Of a stretch of DNA of 64,000 bases, positions 33,779 to 43,392 are shown in pieces. Each line of letters starts with the position of its first letter. Positions within the stretch are counted from its first letter, which is position 1. The DNA is taken from positions 62,001 through 126,000 of the forward strand of contig NZ_JAKSYH010000260.1 of NCBI RefSeq assembly GCF_022829295.1, read 5' to 3'. Under the pieces are notes generated by a model that made no database searches, was not told the DNA's origin, and worked only from the letters and a program-made list of their open reading frames with translations. The DNA is from Methylobacterium sp. J-088. GTDB lineage: Bacteria; Pseudomonadota; Alphaproteobacteria; Rhizobiales; Beijerinckiaceae. Made by a program: the position numbers and the translations under genes.

Positions 33779-34885
33779 ATGATCGCCTACATCCTGCGCC
33801 GCATCGGCCTCATGATCCCGACCCTGCTGGGGATCATGCTGATCACCTTCACGATCATCCAGTTCGCCCCCGGCGGCCCGGTGGAACGGGTGCTGTCGCA
33901 GCTCCAGGGCCAGCGCGACGGGGCGATGTCCCGCGTGACCGGCGGCGGCGGCGATCTCGGCGGCGGCAGCCGGCCCGCGGGCGGTAGCGGCGAGGCGAGT
34001 TCGCGCTATCGCGGCGCACAGGGCTTGAGCCCGGAATTCATCGCCAAGCTGGAAAAACAGTTCGGCTTCGACAAGCCGGCGCCCGAGCGCTTCGCCAAGA
34101 TGATCTGGGACTATGTCCGGTTCGATTTCGGCCGCAGCTATTTTCGCGACGTGACGGTGATCCAGCTCATCAAGGAGCGTCTGCCGGTCTCGATCTCGCT
34201 AGGCCTGTGGATGACGCTGCTGTCCTACGCGATCTCGATCCCGCTCGGCATCCGCAAGGCCGTGAAGGACGGCGAGCGGTTCGACCGCTGGACCTCCTTC
34301 GTGGTGATCATCGGCTATGCGATCCCAGGCTTCATGTTCGGGCTGATGCTGATCATCCTGTTCGCGGGCGGCTCGTTCTATCAGTGGTTCCCGCTGCGCG
34401 GCCTGACCAGCGAGGGCTGGGAGAGTATTTCGACTTGGCACAAGGTGACGGATTACGCGTGGCACATGGTGCTGCCGCTGACCGCACTCGTGATTGGCGC
34501 CTTCGCGACCTCGACGCTGCTGACCAAGAACTCGTTCCTCGACGAGATCCGCAAGCAATACGTGCTGACCGCGCGTATGAAGGGGCTGTCGGAACGGCGG
34601 GTGCTTTACGGACACGTCTTCCGCAACGCGATGCTGATCGTGATCGCGGGGTTCCCAGGAGCGTTCATCTCGGCCTTCTTCACCGGCTCGCTGCTGATCG
34701 AGACGATTTTTTCGCTCGACGGGCTCGGGGAACTGTCGTTCCGGGCGATCGTCGGACGCGACTACCCGGTGGTGTTCGCCACGCTCTACATCTTCTCCCT
34801 GCTCGGGCTGGCGGTGAACCTGCTGTCCGACCTGATCTATGTCTGGATCGACCCGCGGATCGACTTTTCCGCGCGGGCGACCTGA
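33779..34885 (+). CDS. yejB: YejB-type ABC peptide importer permease
   Basis: This 368-aa inner-membrane permease begins MIAYILRRIGLMIPTLLGIM and has about six helices. It carries the DppB/YejB C-terminal signature (KNSFLDEIRKQYVLTARMKGLSERRVLYGHVFRNA region with the EAA loop). A Gly/Ser-rich periplasmic insert lies at residues 56-80. It should partner with permease YejE and ATPase YejF, but neither follows. The next gene is a reverse-strand NIPSNAP gene only 7 nt away. Confidence 0.9.
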   Translation: MIAYILRRIGLMIPTLLGIMLITFTIIQFAPGGPVERVLSQLQGQRDGAMSRVTGGGGDLGGGSRPAGGSGEASSRYRGAQGLSPEFIAKLEKQFGFDKPAPERFAKMIWDYVRFDFGRSYFRDVTVIQLIKERLPVSISLGLWMTLLSYAISIPLGIRKAVKDGERFDRWTSFVVIIGYAIPGFMFGLMLIILFAGGSFYQWFPLRGLTSEGWESISTWHKVTDYAWHMVLPLTALVIGAFATSTLLTKNSFLDEIRKQYVLTARMKGLSERRVLYGHVFRNAMLIVIAGFPGAFISAFFTGSLLIETIFSLDGLGELSFRAIVGRDYPVVFATLYIFSLLGLAVNLLSDLIYVWIDPRIDFSARAT

Positions 34886-34892
34886 GGCCGCG

Positions 34893-35504
34893 TCACGACA
34901 GGGGCGAGCCCGGATCCGGCAGTGCGATGGTCGAAGTCGCTTCGAGGATCTGGTCCGGCCCGCCCTTCGGCGGCCAGATCCCGGCGGCGTAGGCATCCCC
35001 GCGGAGCCTCGCCCGCTCCTCCAGACTGGAGAAGGCCCAGATGTGCGTGATCCGCGGCGGCCCGTCGAGGGCGTAGAGGTTGGTCACGAGGTGGTCGGTA
35101 TAGGTCCGGGCCGGCTCGATCGCCGCCTCCCAGGCGGCCAGAGTCGGCACGAGGCCGCCGGGCCGGAGCCTGTAGGTGCGGATCTCGTAGACGCCGCCGC
35201 GCGATCCGGTCCGCAGCGGCGGCAGGAACGGGAACGGTGCATAGCTCTCCATCGCGAAGGCCGTGAGTAGGTCGCGACCCTGGAACGGCGCAGTGCTCAT
35301 CAGGGCGCGCCGCCGCTCGGCCGTCATGGCCTCCGGGGTGTCGAAGCCCCGCAGGACCAGCACCCGCCCGAGGGTGCCGATATCGGTCCGCCAGCACCCG
35401 AGCAGCGTTCCAGCCTCCGCGTCCTCGGTCCAGGCCCGCGCCCGCGCGCAGACGTCCCCGAGCGCCAGCAGGGGACACGATAGGGTTGCGAGTTCGTAGA
35501 GCAT
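34893..35504 (-). CDS. NIPSNAP family protein
   Basis: This 203-aa protein has two ferredoxin-like repeats. The second contains GVYEIRTYRLRPGGLVPTL and ITHIWAFSSLEERARLR, the signature of NIPSNAP dimeric alpha/beta barrel proteins. No catalytic residues are known for the family. The first repeat (LYELATLSCPLLALGDV) is more divergent. It ends 7 nt from the stop of yejB on the opposite strand, where yejE would be expected. Confidence 0.85.
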   Translation of the reverse strand: MLYELATLSCPLLALGDVCARARAWTEDAEAGTLLGCWRTDIGTLGRVLVLRGFDTPEAMTAERRRALMSTAPFQGRDLLTAFAMESYAPFPFLPPLRTGSRGGVYEIRTYRLRPGGLVPTLAAWEAAIEPARTYTDHLVTNLYALDGPPRITHIWAFSSLEERARLRGDAYAAGIWPPKGGPDQILEATSTIALPDPGSPLS

Positions 35505-35589
35505 GGCCTGTTCCCGCTTTCGGTCGACGCCTGCGCGGTCCCGCCCGCTCCGTCATCAGCGAAGCGGGCGCCGCGTCTCGCGGAGAAAG

Positions 35590-36408
35590 TTAGATCGCGC
35601 CACGGGCCGGGCCAGGATCCTCGGTCGCCCGCCGTGGCCCCTCAAGAACCCGCGCCACCGTCAGGCGCAGGGCCTGGGCGCTGCGGTAGCCTACCGCCGC
35701 CGCCACCGCCCGCGGCGCCCGTCCCTCGGCGGTGAGTGCCAGCGCGCGGATCACCCGGGCGCGGGCCCGCCAATCGCCGAAGCTCAGGCCCGTTTCCATG
35801 CGAAAGCCCCGGGTCAGCGTGCGCCGGCTCGCCCCGGCGCGGTCGGCCCAGGCGTCGAGGTCGTCCTCCGAGGCCGGATCCTCGATCAGACCCAGGCAGA
35901 CGCGGCGCAGGCGCGGATCGCGCGGCAGCGGCAGCGTGAGTGGCGTCGCAGGCGCGCGGGCAATCTCGTCGACCACCAGGGCCGCGAGATGGCCGCCGCG
36001 GCCGTCCTCCGCGTAGAGCACCGGCTCCTCGGCCAGGGCGACCAGGGCGGCCGACAGGAGCGGCGACACCGCGATGACCCGACAGGTCTCCGGAAACGTC
36101 GCGACAGCGGCCCGGTCGAGATAGGCGGTGCACAGGGCGACCGGACCGTGGGTGACGGTGGTGTGCGGAAGGCGTGCCGGGATCCAGAGCGCGTGGCCCT
36201 CCGGCACGACCCAGGCCCCGTCCTCGGCCGAGGCCGACATCAGCCCCGCTGTGGCGTAGAGAAGTTGCGCACGGATGTGATGGTGCAGCCCCGTCTTGCT
36301 CCCCGCCGTCAGCGGCTTTCGGACCACTGCGATCGAGCGCGGGATGGCTTGGTAATCGGCCGCCGCGGTCGATCGTGGCGGCGACACGTTTGGCCCGTTC
36401 CCATCCAT
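35590..36408 (-). CDS. AraC family transcriptional regulator
   Basis: This 272-aa protein has an N-terminal cupin-like sensor (LHHHIRAQLLYATAGLMSA near residues 41-60, then PEGHALWIPARLPHTT). The C-terminal double helix-turn-helix contains DRAGASRRTLTRGFRMETGLSF and AVAAAVGYRSAQALRLTV. It is divergent from the MFS transporter at 36471 with a 62-nt gap, so it probably regulates that exporter. The inducer is unknown. Confidence 0.9.
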   Translation of the reverse strand: MDGNGPNVSPPRSTAAADYQAIPRSIAVVRKPLTAGSKTGLHHHIRAQLLYATAGLMSASAEDGAWVVPEGHALWIPARLPHTTVTHGPVALCTAYLDRAAVATFPETCRVIAVSPLLSAALVALAEEPVLYAEDGRGGHLAALVVDEIARAPATPLTLPLPRDPRLRRVCLGLIEDPASEDDLDAWADRAGASRRTLTRGFRMETGLSFGDWRARARVIRALALTAEGRAPRAVAAAVGYRSAQALRLTVARVLEGPRRATEDPGPARGAI

Positions 36409-36470
36409 ATCCGGCCCGACACCGCCATCGGGTCAGGCTATCAGGGTCCGATCCTGGAGGATACGCCGCG

Positions 36471-37667
36471 ATGGATTCGGATACCCTGTCCCGCCGCACC
36501 CTGCGCTTCGTCAACGTCGCGCATGCCCTCGACCACTTCGTGCTGCTGATCTACCCGACCGCCGTGATCGCCATCGCGAGCCAGACCGGGCTCGGCTACG
36601 GCGAGCTGATCGGGCTTGCCACCGGCGCCTTTGTGGCCTTCGGCCTGTGCTCGCTGCCGATGGGATCGCTGGCCGACCGGTTCGGCCGCCGCACCATGCT
36701 GGCGGTGTTCTTCTTCGGCTACGGCCTGTCGTGCCTTGGCGTCGCCACTGCATCGACGCCGCTCGCCTTCGCGCTCTGGCTCTGCGTCCTCGGGGTGGCC
36801 TCGGCGATCTATCACCCGGTCGGCTCGGCCATGCTGGTGACCCATGCCCGGCGCCTCGGGCGCGACCTCGGCCTCAACGGCGTCTGGGGGAATTTCGGCG
36901 CGGCCTCTGCCTCCGGCGTCACGGCCCTGCTCGCCGCGACCGTCGGTTGGCGCGCGGCCTTCGTGGTGCCGGGCCTGATCTGTCTCGCCTGCGGGGCGGC
37001 GTTCCTGGCGCTGGTGCCGGGCGACGGCGACGCGGCGGGGAAGAAGGCCGGCGGCGGCGCTGCGATCTCCGTGACCCGCCCCTGGGCCCTGATGGCGATG
37101 TTCGCCCTGGCGATCTTCGCGGGCGGCCTGACCTTCAACCTGACCACGATCAGCCTGCCCAAGGTGATCGACGAGGGGGTCGGCCACGCCCTGCCGCTGG
37201 CGCTCACCGGGTCGCTGGCCACGGTGGTGTTCCTGTTCGGCGCGCTGATGCAGCTTGCCATGGGCCGCCTGATCGACCGCTACAGCCTGCCGACGCTGTT
37301 CGTGACGCTCTCGGTTCTGCAACCGCTCGGACTCGGGATCGCGGCGTTCAACACCGGCCTGCCGCTCCTCGCGGGGCTCGTGATCGCCATGACGTCGATC
37401 TACGGGCAGGTGGTGATCAACGACGCGATGATCGCCCGCTACGTGCCCCCGGCCTATCGGACGCGGGCCTACAGCGTGCGCTACTTCGTGGGCTTCACGG
37501 CGAGCGGCTTCGTGGTGCCGGCGATCGCGCTGCTGCACGACCGCGGCGGCTTCGGGCTGGTGCTGGGCGTAGCCTCCGCCTGCGGCGCGGTGATCTGGCT
37601 TTCGGCGATCGGCTTCCTGAAGCTGACGCAGGCAGCCGATCAGCCCGCCCTGGCCGCCGCCGAGTAA
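36471..37667 (+). CDS. MFS transporter (fosmidomycin-resistance-like)
   Basis: This 398-aa protein has twelve predicted helices. The MFS loop motif MGSLADRFGRRTML follows helix 2, and the N-terminal VNVAHALDHFVLLIYPTA pattern is found in the Fsr subgroup. It most likely exports small hydrophobic or toxic molecules across the inner membrane. The ATG at 36471 has TGGAGG ten bases upstream. The divergent AraC gene next to it is the probable regulator. Confidence 0.87.
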   Translation: MDSDTLSRRTLRFVNVAHALDHFVLLIYPTAVIAIASQTGLGYGELIGLATGAFVAFGLCSLPMGSLADRFGRRTMLAVFFFGYGLSCLGVATASTPLAFALWLCVLGVASAIYHPVGSAMLVTHARRLGRDLGLNGVWGNFGAASASGVTALLAATVGWRAAFVVPGLICLACGAAFLALVPGDGDAAGKKAGGGAAISVTRPWALMAMFALAIFAGGLTFNLTTISLPKVIDEGVGHALPLALTGSLATVVFLFGALMQLAMGRLIDRYSLPTLFVTLSVLQPLGLGIAAFNTGLPLLAGLVIAMTSIYGQVVINDAMIARYVPPAYRTRAYSVRYFVGFTASGFVVPAIALLHDRGGFGLVLGVASACGAVIWLSAIGFLKLTQAADQPALAAAE

Positions 37668-37732
37668 CCCCGGCGGTTTGCGGGTCGCGCCCTGCGCTGA
37701 TACGCGGCGCCCATCCGCCCCGAGAGCGTATC

Positions 37733-38236
37733 GTGACCGCATTGTCCCTCGTCATCCGGCCCGAGTGGCCGGAGGACGCCCCCGCCATCGAGCGTCTTCA
37801 GGCCCGGGCCTTCGGCCCCGGCCGTTTCGCCCGAACCGCTTATCGGCTGCGCGAAGGTGCGGCCGCGCGGCTCGATCTCGGCGTCACCGCGTGGGTGGGC
37901 AGCTTCCTGGTGGGCTCCGTGCGGATGGGCCCGTTGCAAGCCGGGACCACACCGTTCGTGATGCTCGGGCCGCTCGCGGTCGATCCGAGCTTCGAAGGCC
38001 GCGGCATCGGCGGCACCCTCACCCGCGCGGCGATCGAGGCGGCGCGGCAGGCAGGAGACGGTCTTGTGATGCTAGTAGGGGATGCGCCCTATTACAGCCG
38101 CTTCGGCTTCAGTCCGATCCCGCCCGGACGGCTGACCCTGCCGGGTCCGGTCAATCCGGCACGCCTGCTGTGGCTGGAGCTGACCGACGAGTTCAGCGAC
38201 CGTGTCTCCGGCTTGGTCGAGGCGATCCCAGCCTGA
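37733..38236 (+). CDS. GNAT N-acetyltransferase (YhbS-like)
   Basis: This 167-aa enzyme has the acetyl-CoA-binding motif VDPSFEGRGIGGTLTRAAIE near residues 83-102. The YhbS-type segment VGDAPYYSRFGFSPI lies near 118. The substrate is unknown. The start is GTG at 37733 with GAGAG at nine bases. It lies 65 nt after the MFS gene. Confidence 0.85.
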   Translation: MTALSLVIRPEWPEDAPAIERLQARAFGPGRFARTAYRLREGAAARLDLGVTAWVGSFLVGSVRMGPLQAGTTPFVMLGPLAVDPSFEGRGIGGTLTRAAIEAARQAGDGLVMLVGDAPYYSRFGFSPIPPGRLTLPGPVNPARLLWLELTDEFSDRVSGLVEAIPA

Positions 38237-38361
38237 CAACGGGATTCCAAAGGGCCGAGGCCCTGTGGCGGATCGTCAGGGCAGCGCCCTGACAGGTCTT
38301 CGCCGGGCTAAGTCCTTCACCCGCGAAGCGTCTCGACCTTTCGAGACCAGGATCGGGTACC

Positions 38362-39543
38362 TCACGCGCGCCGCAGCGCGAGGGCGGCGATCAGCCCGGC
38401 CGAGAGCAGCGCCAGCGCCACCGGCGTCGCCGAGGTCGCGGGCCACGCGGAGGCGGCCGCCGTGAAGATCGCCCCGAAGGTCATCTGGGTGAAGCCGTAG
38501 AGGCTAGAAGCCGAGCCCGCCGCGTGCGGATCGACGTTCATCAGCCCGGCCACCGCGTTGGGGCTGAGCAGGCCGACGCCGACCGCGTAGGCGAAAAGCG
38601 GCACGATCAGGCTGACGACGCCGAGCATCCCGGCCCGGTCCACCACCAGCAGGGTCAGGGCCGCCGCGATGCAGAGAAGGTTGCCGCGCCGCGCCGCTGT
38701 CCGGATCGGCACCCGCGCAGCGAGCCGGCTGGCCAGCACCGCGCCGCCGACCATGCCGAACACCACGATCAGGCAATCGAACCCGACCTCCTGCGACGAG
38801 CGTCCGAGGCGGTCCACGAGCAGGAACGGCGCCACCGCCAGGAAGGCGTAGAGGCTGGTGCCGCCGCAGGCCCCCGCCACGAGATAGGCGCGGAAGACCG
38901 GGACTCGCACGAGCCGCAGGTAGCCGGCCAACACCGCGACGAAGCCGGGCAGCGCCACCTTGTGCCGGTTGGTCTCGGGCAGGGTGAACACCACCAGCGC
39001 GCCGAGCACCGCCACGAGGCCGGCCAGCACCACGAACACCGCCCGCCAGCCGAAGGCCTCATTGACCACACCGCCGATGGCGGGCGCCAGCGCAGGGGTG
39101 AGCGTCATCGCGGTGGTGAGGATCGCCAGTTTGCGGGCGGCATCCTCCCGGGTCGAGACGTCGCGCACCATGGCGCGGCCGATCACCAGCGAGCCGCAGG
39201 CGCCGAGCGACTGGAGCACCCGCGCCAAGAGCAGCACGCCGATGTTCGGCGCCGGGATCGCGAGCAGCAGCCCGGCGAGGTAGAGGCCGAGCCCGCCGAT
39301 CAGGATCGGCCGCCGTCCGTACCGGTCCGAGAGCGGGCCATAGAGGAGCTGACCGCCCGCGAGCCCGATCAAGTAGACCGTGATGGTGAGCTGCGCACCG
39401 GCCGCGTTGGTGCCGAGATCGACCGCGACGGCGGCCAGCGCTGGCACGAAAATGTGCAGCGCCACCGTCCCGGTCATGGTCACGGCAACGAGCAGCGGGA
39501 GGGGCGCCCGGCGCTCCCGTCCATCGGGACTTCGGTCAGCCAA
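38362..39543 (-). CDS. MFS transporter, Bcr/CflA drug-efflux type
   Basis: This 393-aa protein has twelve predicted helices. It shows the Bcr/CflA segments FVPALAAVAVDLG, LIGLAGGQLLYGPLSDRYGR (helix 2-3 motif) and LQSLGACGSLVIGRAMVRD. Family members export bicyclomycin, chloramphenicol, cysteine and similar compounds. No dedicated regulator is adjacent. Confidence 0.9.
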   Translation of the reverse strand: MADRSPDGRERRAPLPLLVAVTMTGTVALHIFVPALAAVAVDLGTNAAGAQLTITVYLIGLAGGQLLYGPLSDRYGRRPILIGGLGLYLAGLLLAIPAPNIGVLLLARVLQSLGACGSLVIGRAMVRDVSTREDAARKLAILTTAMTLTPALAPAIGGVVNEAFGWRAVFVVLAGLVAVLGALVVFTLPETNRHKVALPGFVAVLAGYLRLVRVPVFRAYLVAGACGGTSLYAFLAVAPFLLVDRLGRSSQEVGFDCLIVVFGMVGGAVLASRLAARVPIRTAARRGNLLCIAAALTLLVVDRAGMLGVVSLIVPLFAYAVGVGLLSPNAVAGLMNVDPHAAGSASSLYGFTQMTFGAIFTAAASAWPATSATPVALALLSAGLIAALALRRA

Positions 39544-39671
39544 GGGGTCCTACACGGGTTTCAATCCCGGCAGGACGCCGGGGCGCAGCCCCGGAGCAAG
39601 GGTTGCGCCCAACGCCATGCCGGCGGAACGCGGCTGACAGGCAGAAGCCCGGACGTGCGCGGCCGCACCCG

Positions 39672-40640
39672 TTACTCCTGCTTCGGCTGCGGCGCGTTCA
39701 TATCCTTGGTCGGAACACCGACCTCAAGGCCCTTGGCCTTGTCGACCGCCTCGGGATCGGCCTTCGCGGCCGGCTCCTTGGCGGCCGGCGCCGACGGCGC
39801 GGTCGGCTCGGCGGGGATGACGCTCGACGGCTGGCCCTGCTGGTCGCCGTCATGGGCGCCGGCGGGCGGCGACGGGGCGTTGCGGTCGCTGGATTCGCTC
39901 GGTGCACGCGGGCTGCCCGGGGACTTCTCCTCGACCGGCTTGGCGGTGCTGGTATCGGCGGGCTTCGCCGGGCTGTCTTTGCCCTCGGAGGGCTTGGAGG
40001 CGGCCGGCTGCGCAGCCGTCGGCTTGTCGGCCGGTGCGGCGGCCGGCTTCTCCTCAGGCTTCGCCGCCGCAGGGGTAGCCGCAGGGGGCGCCTCGGACTT
40101 CTCGACGGCCGGCAGCGGCTTCGGGGTCTCCGCGTTCGTGCGCAGGTAGGCGATGACGTTGGCGCGCTCCTGGGGCGAGGCGATACCGGCGAAGGCCATC
40201 TTGGTGCCCTTCACGTAGCCCTTCGGGTTCGTCAGGAACTCGTCGAGATCCGCGTAGGTCCAGGCGCCGCCCTTTTCCTTCATGGCCGAAGAATAGTCGA
40301 AGCCCGGATGCGAGCCCTTCGGCCGCTCAACCACCCCGTACAGGGCGGGGCCGACCTTGTTCGGACCGCCCTTCTCGAAGTTGTGGCAGGCATGGCAGGC
40401 CTTGGTGCCGGCCTCACCCTTCTCGACATTGGCGCTGGCGAGCCGGACCGCGATCGGCTCGACCTTGGCCTCCGGCGCAGCATTGGCGGCGGCCTCCGGC
40501 TGTGGCTCGGGCAAGTCGTAGCCGGCTTTGCCCGCCGGTTTTGGATGGTAGATCAATTCGGCGACGAAACCCGATCCGGCCGCGAACAGCAGGGCGCCGA
40601 GGACCGCGCCCAGGACTTTGTTCACCTCGAACGAGTTCAT
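39672..40640 (-). CDS. Membrane-anchored cytochrome c (CycM-like) with long Pro/Ala/Lys tail
   Basis: The start is the ATG at 40640 (MNSFEVNKVLG), with AGAAGAG just upstream. The 322-aa product has a signal anchor at residues 8-30 and a haem-binding CHACH motif (Cys82, Cys85, His86). A Met-containing KMAFAG loop near 152 supplies the sixth ligand. This matches CycM/cytochrome c552, which carries electrons from the bc1 complex to aa3 oxidase. Residues from about 178 to the end are a low-complexity Pro/Ala/Lys/Glu extension absent from short homologues. The divergent neighbours kdsB and pheA are the usual Rhizobiales context. Confidence 0.9.
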   Translation of the reverse strand: MNSFEVNKVLGAVLGALLFAAGSGFVAELIYHPKPAGKAGYDLPEPQPEAAANAAPEAKVEPIAVRLASANVEKGEAGTKACHACHNFEKGGPNKVGPALYGVVERPKGSHPGFDYSSAMKEKGGAWTYADLDEFLTNPKGYVKGTKMAFAGIASPQERANVIAYLRTNAETPKPLPAVEKSEAPPAATPAAAKPEEKPAAAPADKPTAAQPAASKPSEGKDSPAKPADTSTAKPVEEKSPGSPRAPSESSDRNAPSPPAGAHDGDQQGQPSSVIPAEPTAPSAPAAKEPAAKADPEAVDKAKGLEVGVPTKDMNAPQPKQE

Positions 40641-40970
40641 GCTCTTCTCGCGTCTCGGCCCGGCCCCGTCGCGCACCTGACATGGGCGAGCGAGTTCGAA
40701 CGCCGGACATTGGAAGATTTCGAGGTTGCCTTAGCCGTTCCGGGCGGTTCCTGACAATGCCGCCGACGACCTCCGCGTCGCTCCGGCGCAGAATTGTGCA
40801 ATCGAATCGTCAAGCTTGTCACCGGGCGGCATCTTTTTGCCGATGCGGCGTCCTGGCGAAGGGATCACGAGGGGACGACAACCGGAAGCCGGCCTGTTAA
40901 GCAGCCGGCCCGCACGCGGGCGTGGCCGTTCGACCCGCGCCACTAGTGCGAATCGTCGGGTCCGAACGCG
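40641..40970. other. Divergent promoter region between cytochrome c and kdsB
   Basis: No gene is supported in these 330 nt. GCCGGC repeats around CTGTTAAGCA at about 40893-40914 make a short inverted repeat upstream of kdsB. On the minus strand a TTGACG hexamer at about 40811-40816 could be a -35 element for the cytochrome gene. Confidence 0.4.
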
Positions 40971-41714
40971 ATGTCCGATCCCCTGGTCCTGATTCCGGCG
41001 CGCCTCGCGGCGACCCGGCTCCCCGACAAGCCACTGGCCGACATCGCCGGCGAGCCGATGATCGTCCATGTCTGGCGCCGGGCCGTCGAGGCTGGGATCG
41101 GTCCCGTGGTGGTGGCCACCGACACGGCGGAGATCGCCCGGGTCGTGGAGGCCGTAGGCGGACTCGCGGTGATGACCCGCTCCGACCACCCGTCCGGCTC
41201 CGACAGGCTCGCCGAGGCGCTGGAGATCGTCGATCCTGAGGGGCGCCACGACGTGGTCGTCAACGTGCAGGGCGATCTGCCGACCATCGATCCGGCGATC
41301 ATCGGCGCTTCGATCCTGCCGCTCGCCGACCGCACCGTCGACATCGTGACGCTCTGCGCACCGATCACCGATCCGCACGAGGCCGACAACCCGAACGTCG
41401 TGAAGCTGGTCGGCCACGCGGTCGGACCCGGGCGGCTGCGCGCCCTCTACTTCACCCGCGCCCGCGCGCCCTGGGGCGACGGGCCGCTCTGGCACCATAT
41501 CGGACTCTACGCGTACCGCCGGACCGCGCTGACCCGCTTCGTCGCCCTGCCGCCGGGCGAGCTTGAGCTCCGCGAGAAGCTGGAGCAACTCCGGGCACTG
41601 GAGGCCGGCATGCGCATCGACGCCGTCATCGTTGACGACCTGCCGCTGGGCGTCGACACCCCCGCCGACCTGGAGCGCGCCCGCGCTCTGCTCCAGGGCC
41701 GACGCCTGAACTGA
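40971..41714 (+). CDS. kdsB: 3-deoxy-manno-octulosonate cytidylyltransferase
   Basis: KdsB makes CMP-Kdo for lipopolysaccharide core synthesis. The 247-aa protein has the nucleotide-binding [18 protein letters not shown] at the start, [10 protein letters not shown] near residue 78, the metal-site [12 protein letters not shown] near 98, and HIGLYAYRR near 176. The length and motifs are normal for the family. pheA follows 22 nt later on the same strand. Confidence 0.95.
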   Translation: MSDPLVLIPARLAATRLPDKPLADIAGEPMIVHVWRRAVEAGIGPVVVATDTAEIARVVEAVGGLAVMTRSDHPSGSDRLAEALEIVDPEGRHDVVVNVQGDLPTIDPAIIGASILPLADRTVDIVTLCAPITDPHEADNPNVVKLVGHAVGPGRLRALYFTRARAPWGDGPLWHHIGLYAYRRTALTRFVALPPGELELREKLEQLRALEAGMRIDAVIVDDLPLGVDTPADLERARALLQGRRLN

Positions 41715-41736
41715 TCGCCTGACGAATCTGCAAGCC

Positions 41737-42594
41737 ATGACAGACCGCACCATCGCCTATCAGGGGGAACCCGGGGCCAATTCGCACATCATCTGTGCGC
41801 AGGCCTATCCGGATTGGACGCCGCTGCCCTGCCCCAGCTTCGAGGACGCCTTCGCGGCGGTCACGGAGGGCCGGGCCCAGCGGGCCATGATTCCGATCGA
41901 GAATTCGATCGCGGGCCGGGTCGCCGATATCCACCATCTGATCCCGCTTTCGCCGCTGCACATCGTGGCCGAGCACTTCCTGCCGATCCATTTTCAGTTG
42001 ATGGTGCTGCCGGGCACGCCGATCGAGGCACTCAAGAGCGTTCACAGCCACGTCCATGCGCTGGGCCAATGCCGGCGGATCATTCGCCGCCTCGGGCTGA
42101 AGGCCGTGGTGGCGGGCGACACCGCGGGTGCGGCCCGGGAGATCAAGGAATTCGGGGATCCGAGCCGAGCGGCTCTGGCGCCGGCATTGGCCGCCGAAGT
42201 CTACGGCCTCGACATCCTGGCGCGCGACGTCGAGGACGAGGTGCACAACACCACCCGGTTCGTGGTGTTCTCCCCCGAGGCCGAGCCGGTGGCGCCCGGG
42301 ACGCAAGCCTGCGTGACGAGCTTCGTGTTCCGCGTGCGCAACATCCCGGCGGCCCTCTACAAAGCGCTGGGCGGCTTCGCGACGAACGGCGTCAACATGT
42401 CGAAGCTCGAGAGCTACATGATGGACGGCGAGTTCACCGCTACGCAGTTCTACGCGGAGGTGGACGGCCACCCCGAGGATCCCGGCCTCGCGCGGGCGCT
42501 CGACGAGCTGGGTTTCTTCTCCCGCGAGTTGCGGGTGATCGGCACCTACCCAGCCCACCCGTTCCGCGAGGCGGCACGGCCGGCGGCGGAGTGA
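41737..42594 (+). CDS. pheA: Prephenate dehydratase
   Basis: This 285-aa enzyme converts prephenate to phenylpyruvate. The catalytic domain has AYQGEPGANSH at the start, IPIENSIAGRV near residue 50 and the essential NTTRF segment near 170. A C-terminal ACT domain (FRVRNIPAALYKALGGFATN, VNMSKLESYM) binds phenylalanine for feedback control. There is no fused chorismate mutase, consistent with the separate AroQ gene at 5793. Confidence 0.94.
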   Translation: MTDRTIAYQGEPGANSHIICAQAYPDWTPLPCPSFEDAFAAVTEGRAQRAMIPIENSIAGRVADIHHLIPLSPLHIVAEHFLPIHFQLMVLPGTPIEALKSVHSHVHALGQCRRIIRRLGLKAVVAGDTAGAAREIKEFGDPSRAALAPALAAEVYGLDILARDVEDEVHNTTRFVVFSPEAEPVAPGTQACVTSFVFRVRNIPAALYKALGGFATNGVNMSKLESYMMDGEFTATQFYAEVDGHPEDPGLARALDELGFFSRELRVIGTYPAHPFREAARPAAE

Positions 42595-42603
42595 AGGGCT
42601 CGA

Positions 42604-43392
42604 CTATTCCCGCCGCAGCACCCGGTCCACCGCCACATCCGACCAGAAGCCCGGCCGGAAATCCCGCTTCAACGCCTCCGGATCGTAGATCGTCTCGACC
42701 CAGGTGAGGAAGTCGATCCCCTTCGCCTCGCCCTCGATCCGGTAACGGACGAAGAAAGCGTCGAGGATGCCGGTCTTGGCGAAGCGCAGATGGCCGTAGC
42801 GGGCCGAGAGCTGACGCGCGGCCTCGGCCACGGGGCGGCCCTCGTGCAGGATCAGGTACAGGGCCGAGGCGAGGCCGGCCCGGTCGGCGCCCGACTTGCA
42901 GTGCATCACGGCCGGGTACTCGATGCCGGCGAAGAACGCCTTGGCGGCCAGGATGGCCGCCCGGTCCGGTGCCTCCCGGGAGCGCAGCACGAACTCCACG
43001 AGCTTCAGCCCATGGCGTTCACAGGCCTCCCGCTGCAGGGGCCAGGAGCCGTGCTCGCGCCCGCCACGGAGCGAGATGACCGTGCGCACGCCCTCGGCCC
43101 GGAAGCGGGCAAGTTGGTGCGGGCCGGGCTGGGCGGAGCGCCAGAGCCTCCCAGAGCCGACCCGGTGGCGGTTGAGATAGGCGAGCCGGAACACGCCGTG
43201 ATCCATCAGCAGCATGTTGGCCCAGGCCCGCAGCCGGTCGCCGGGGCCGGCGATCGGCCGCTCGAAGCGGGCGATTCGGGCCATGCGGCGCGCGTAGCGC
43301 GTCTCGGGCTTGAGGAAGCGGTTGAACAAAGACGGGCTGCCGCGGGGAAGGAGCGCGGGCTCTATCAGCCGCCCGCCGAGCCGGCAATTCAC
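42604..43392 (-). CDS. Dual-specificity / tyrosine phosphatase-like protein
   Basis: This 262-aa protein carries the phosphatase P-loop HCKSGADRAG (C-x5-R) near residue 176. A VISLRGGREHGSWPLQRE segment lies upstream, as in bacterial PTP-like phosphatases of the DUF442/Siw14-like group. The start is GTG at 43392, and a later ATG at residue 37 (MARIARFERP) is possible and would remove a weakly conserved leader. The substrate is unknown and the enzyme is probably cytoplasmic. Confidence 0.8.
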   Translation of the reverse strand: MNCRLGGRLIEPALLPRGSPSLFNRFLKPETRYARRMARIARFERPIAGPGDRLRAWANMLLMDHGVFRLAYLNRHRVGSGRLWRSAQPGPHQLARFRAEGVRTVISLRGGREHGSWPLQREACERHGLKLVEFVLRSREAPDRAAILAAKAFFAGIEYPAVMHCKSGADRAGLASALYLILHEGRPVAEAARQLSARYGHLRFAKTGILDAFFVRYRIEGEAKGIDFLTWVETIYDPEALKRDFRPGFWSDVAVDRVLRRE

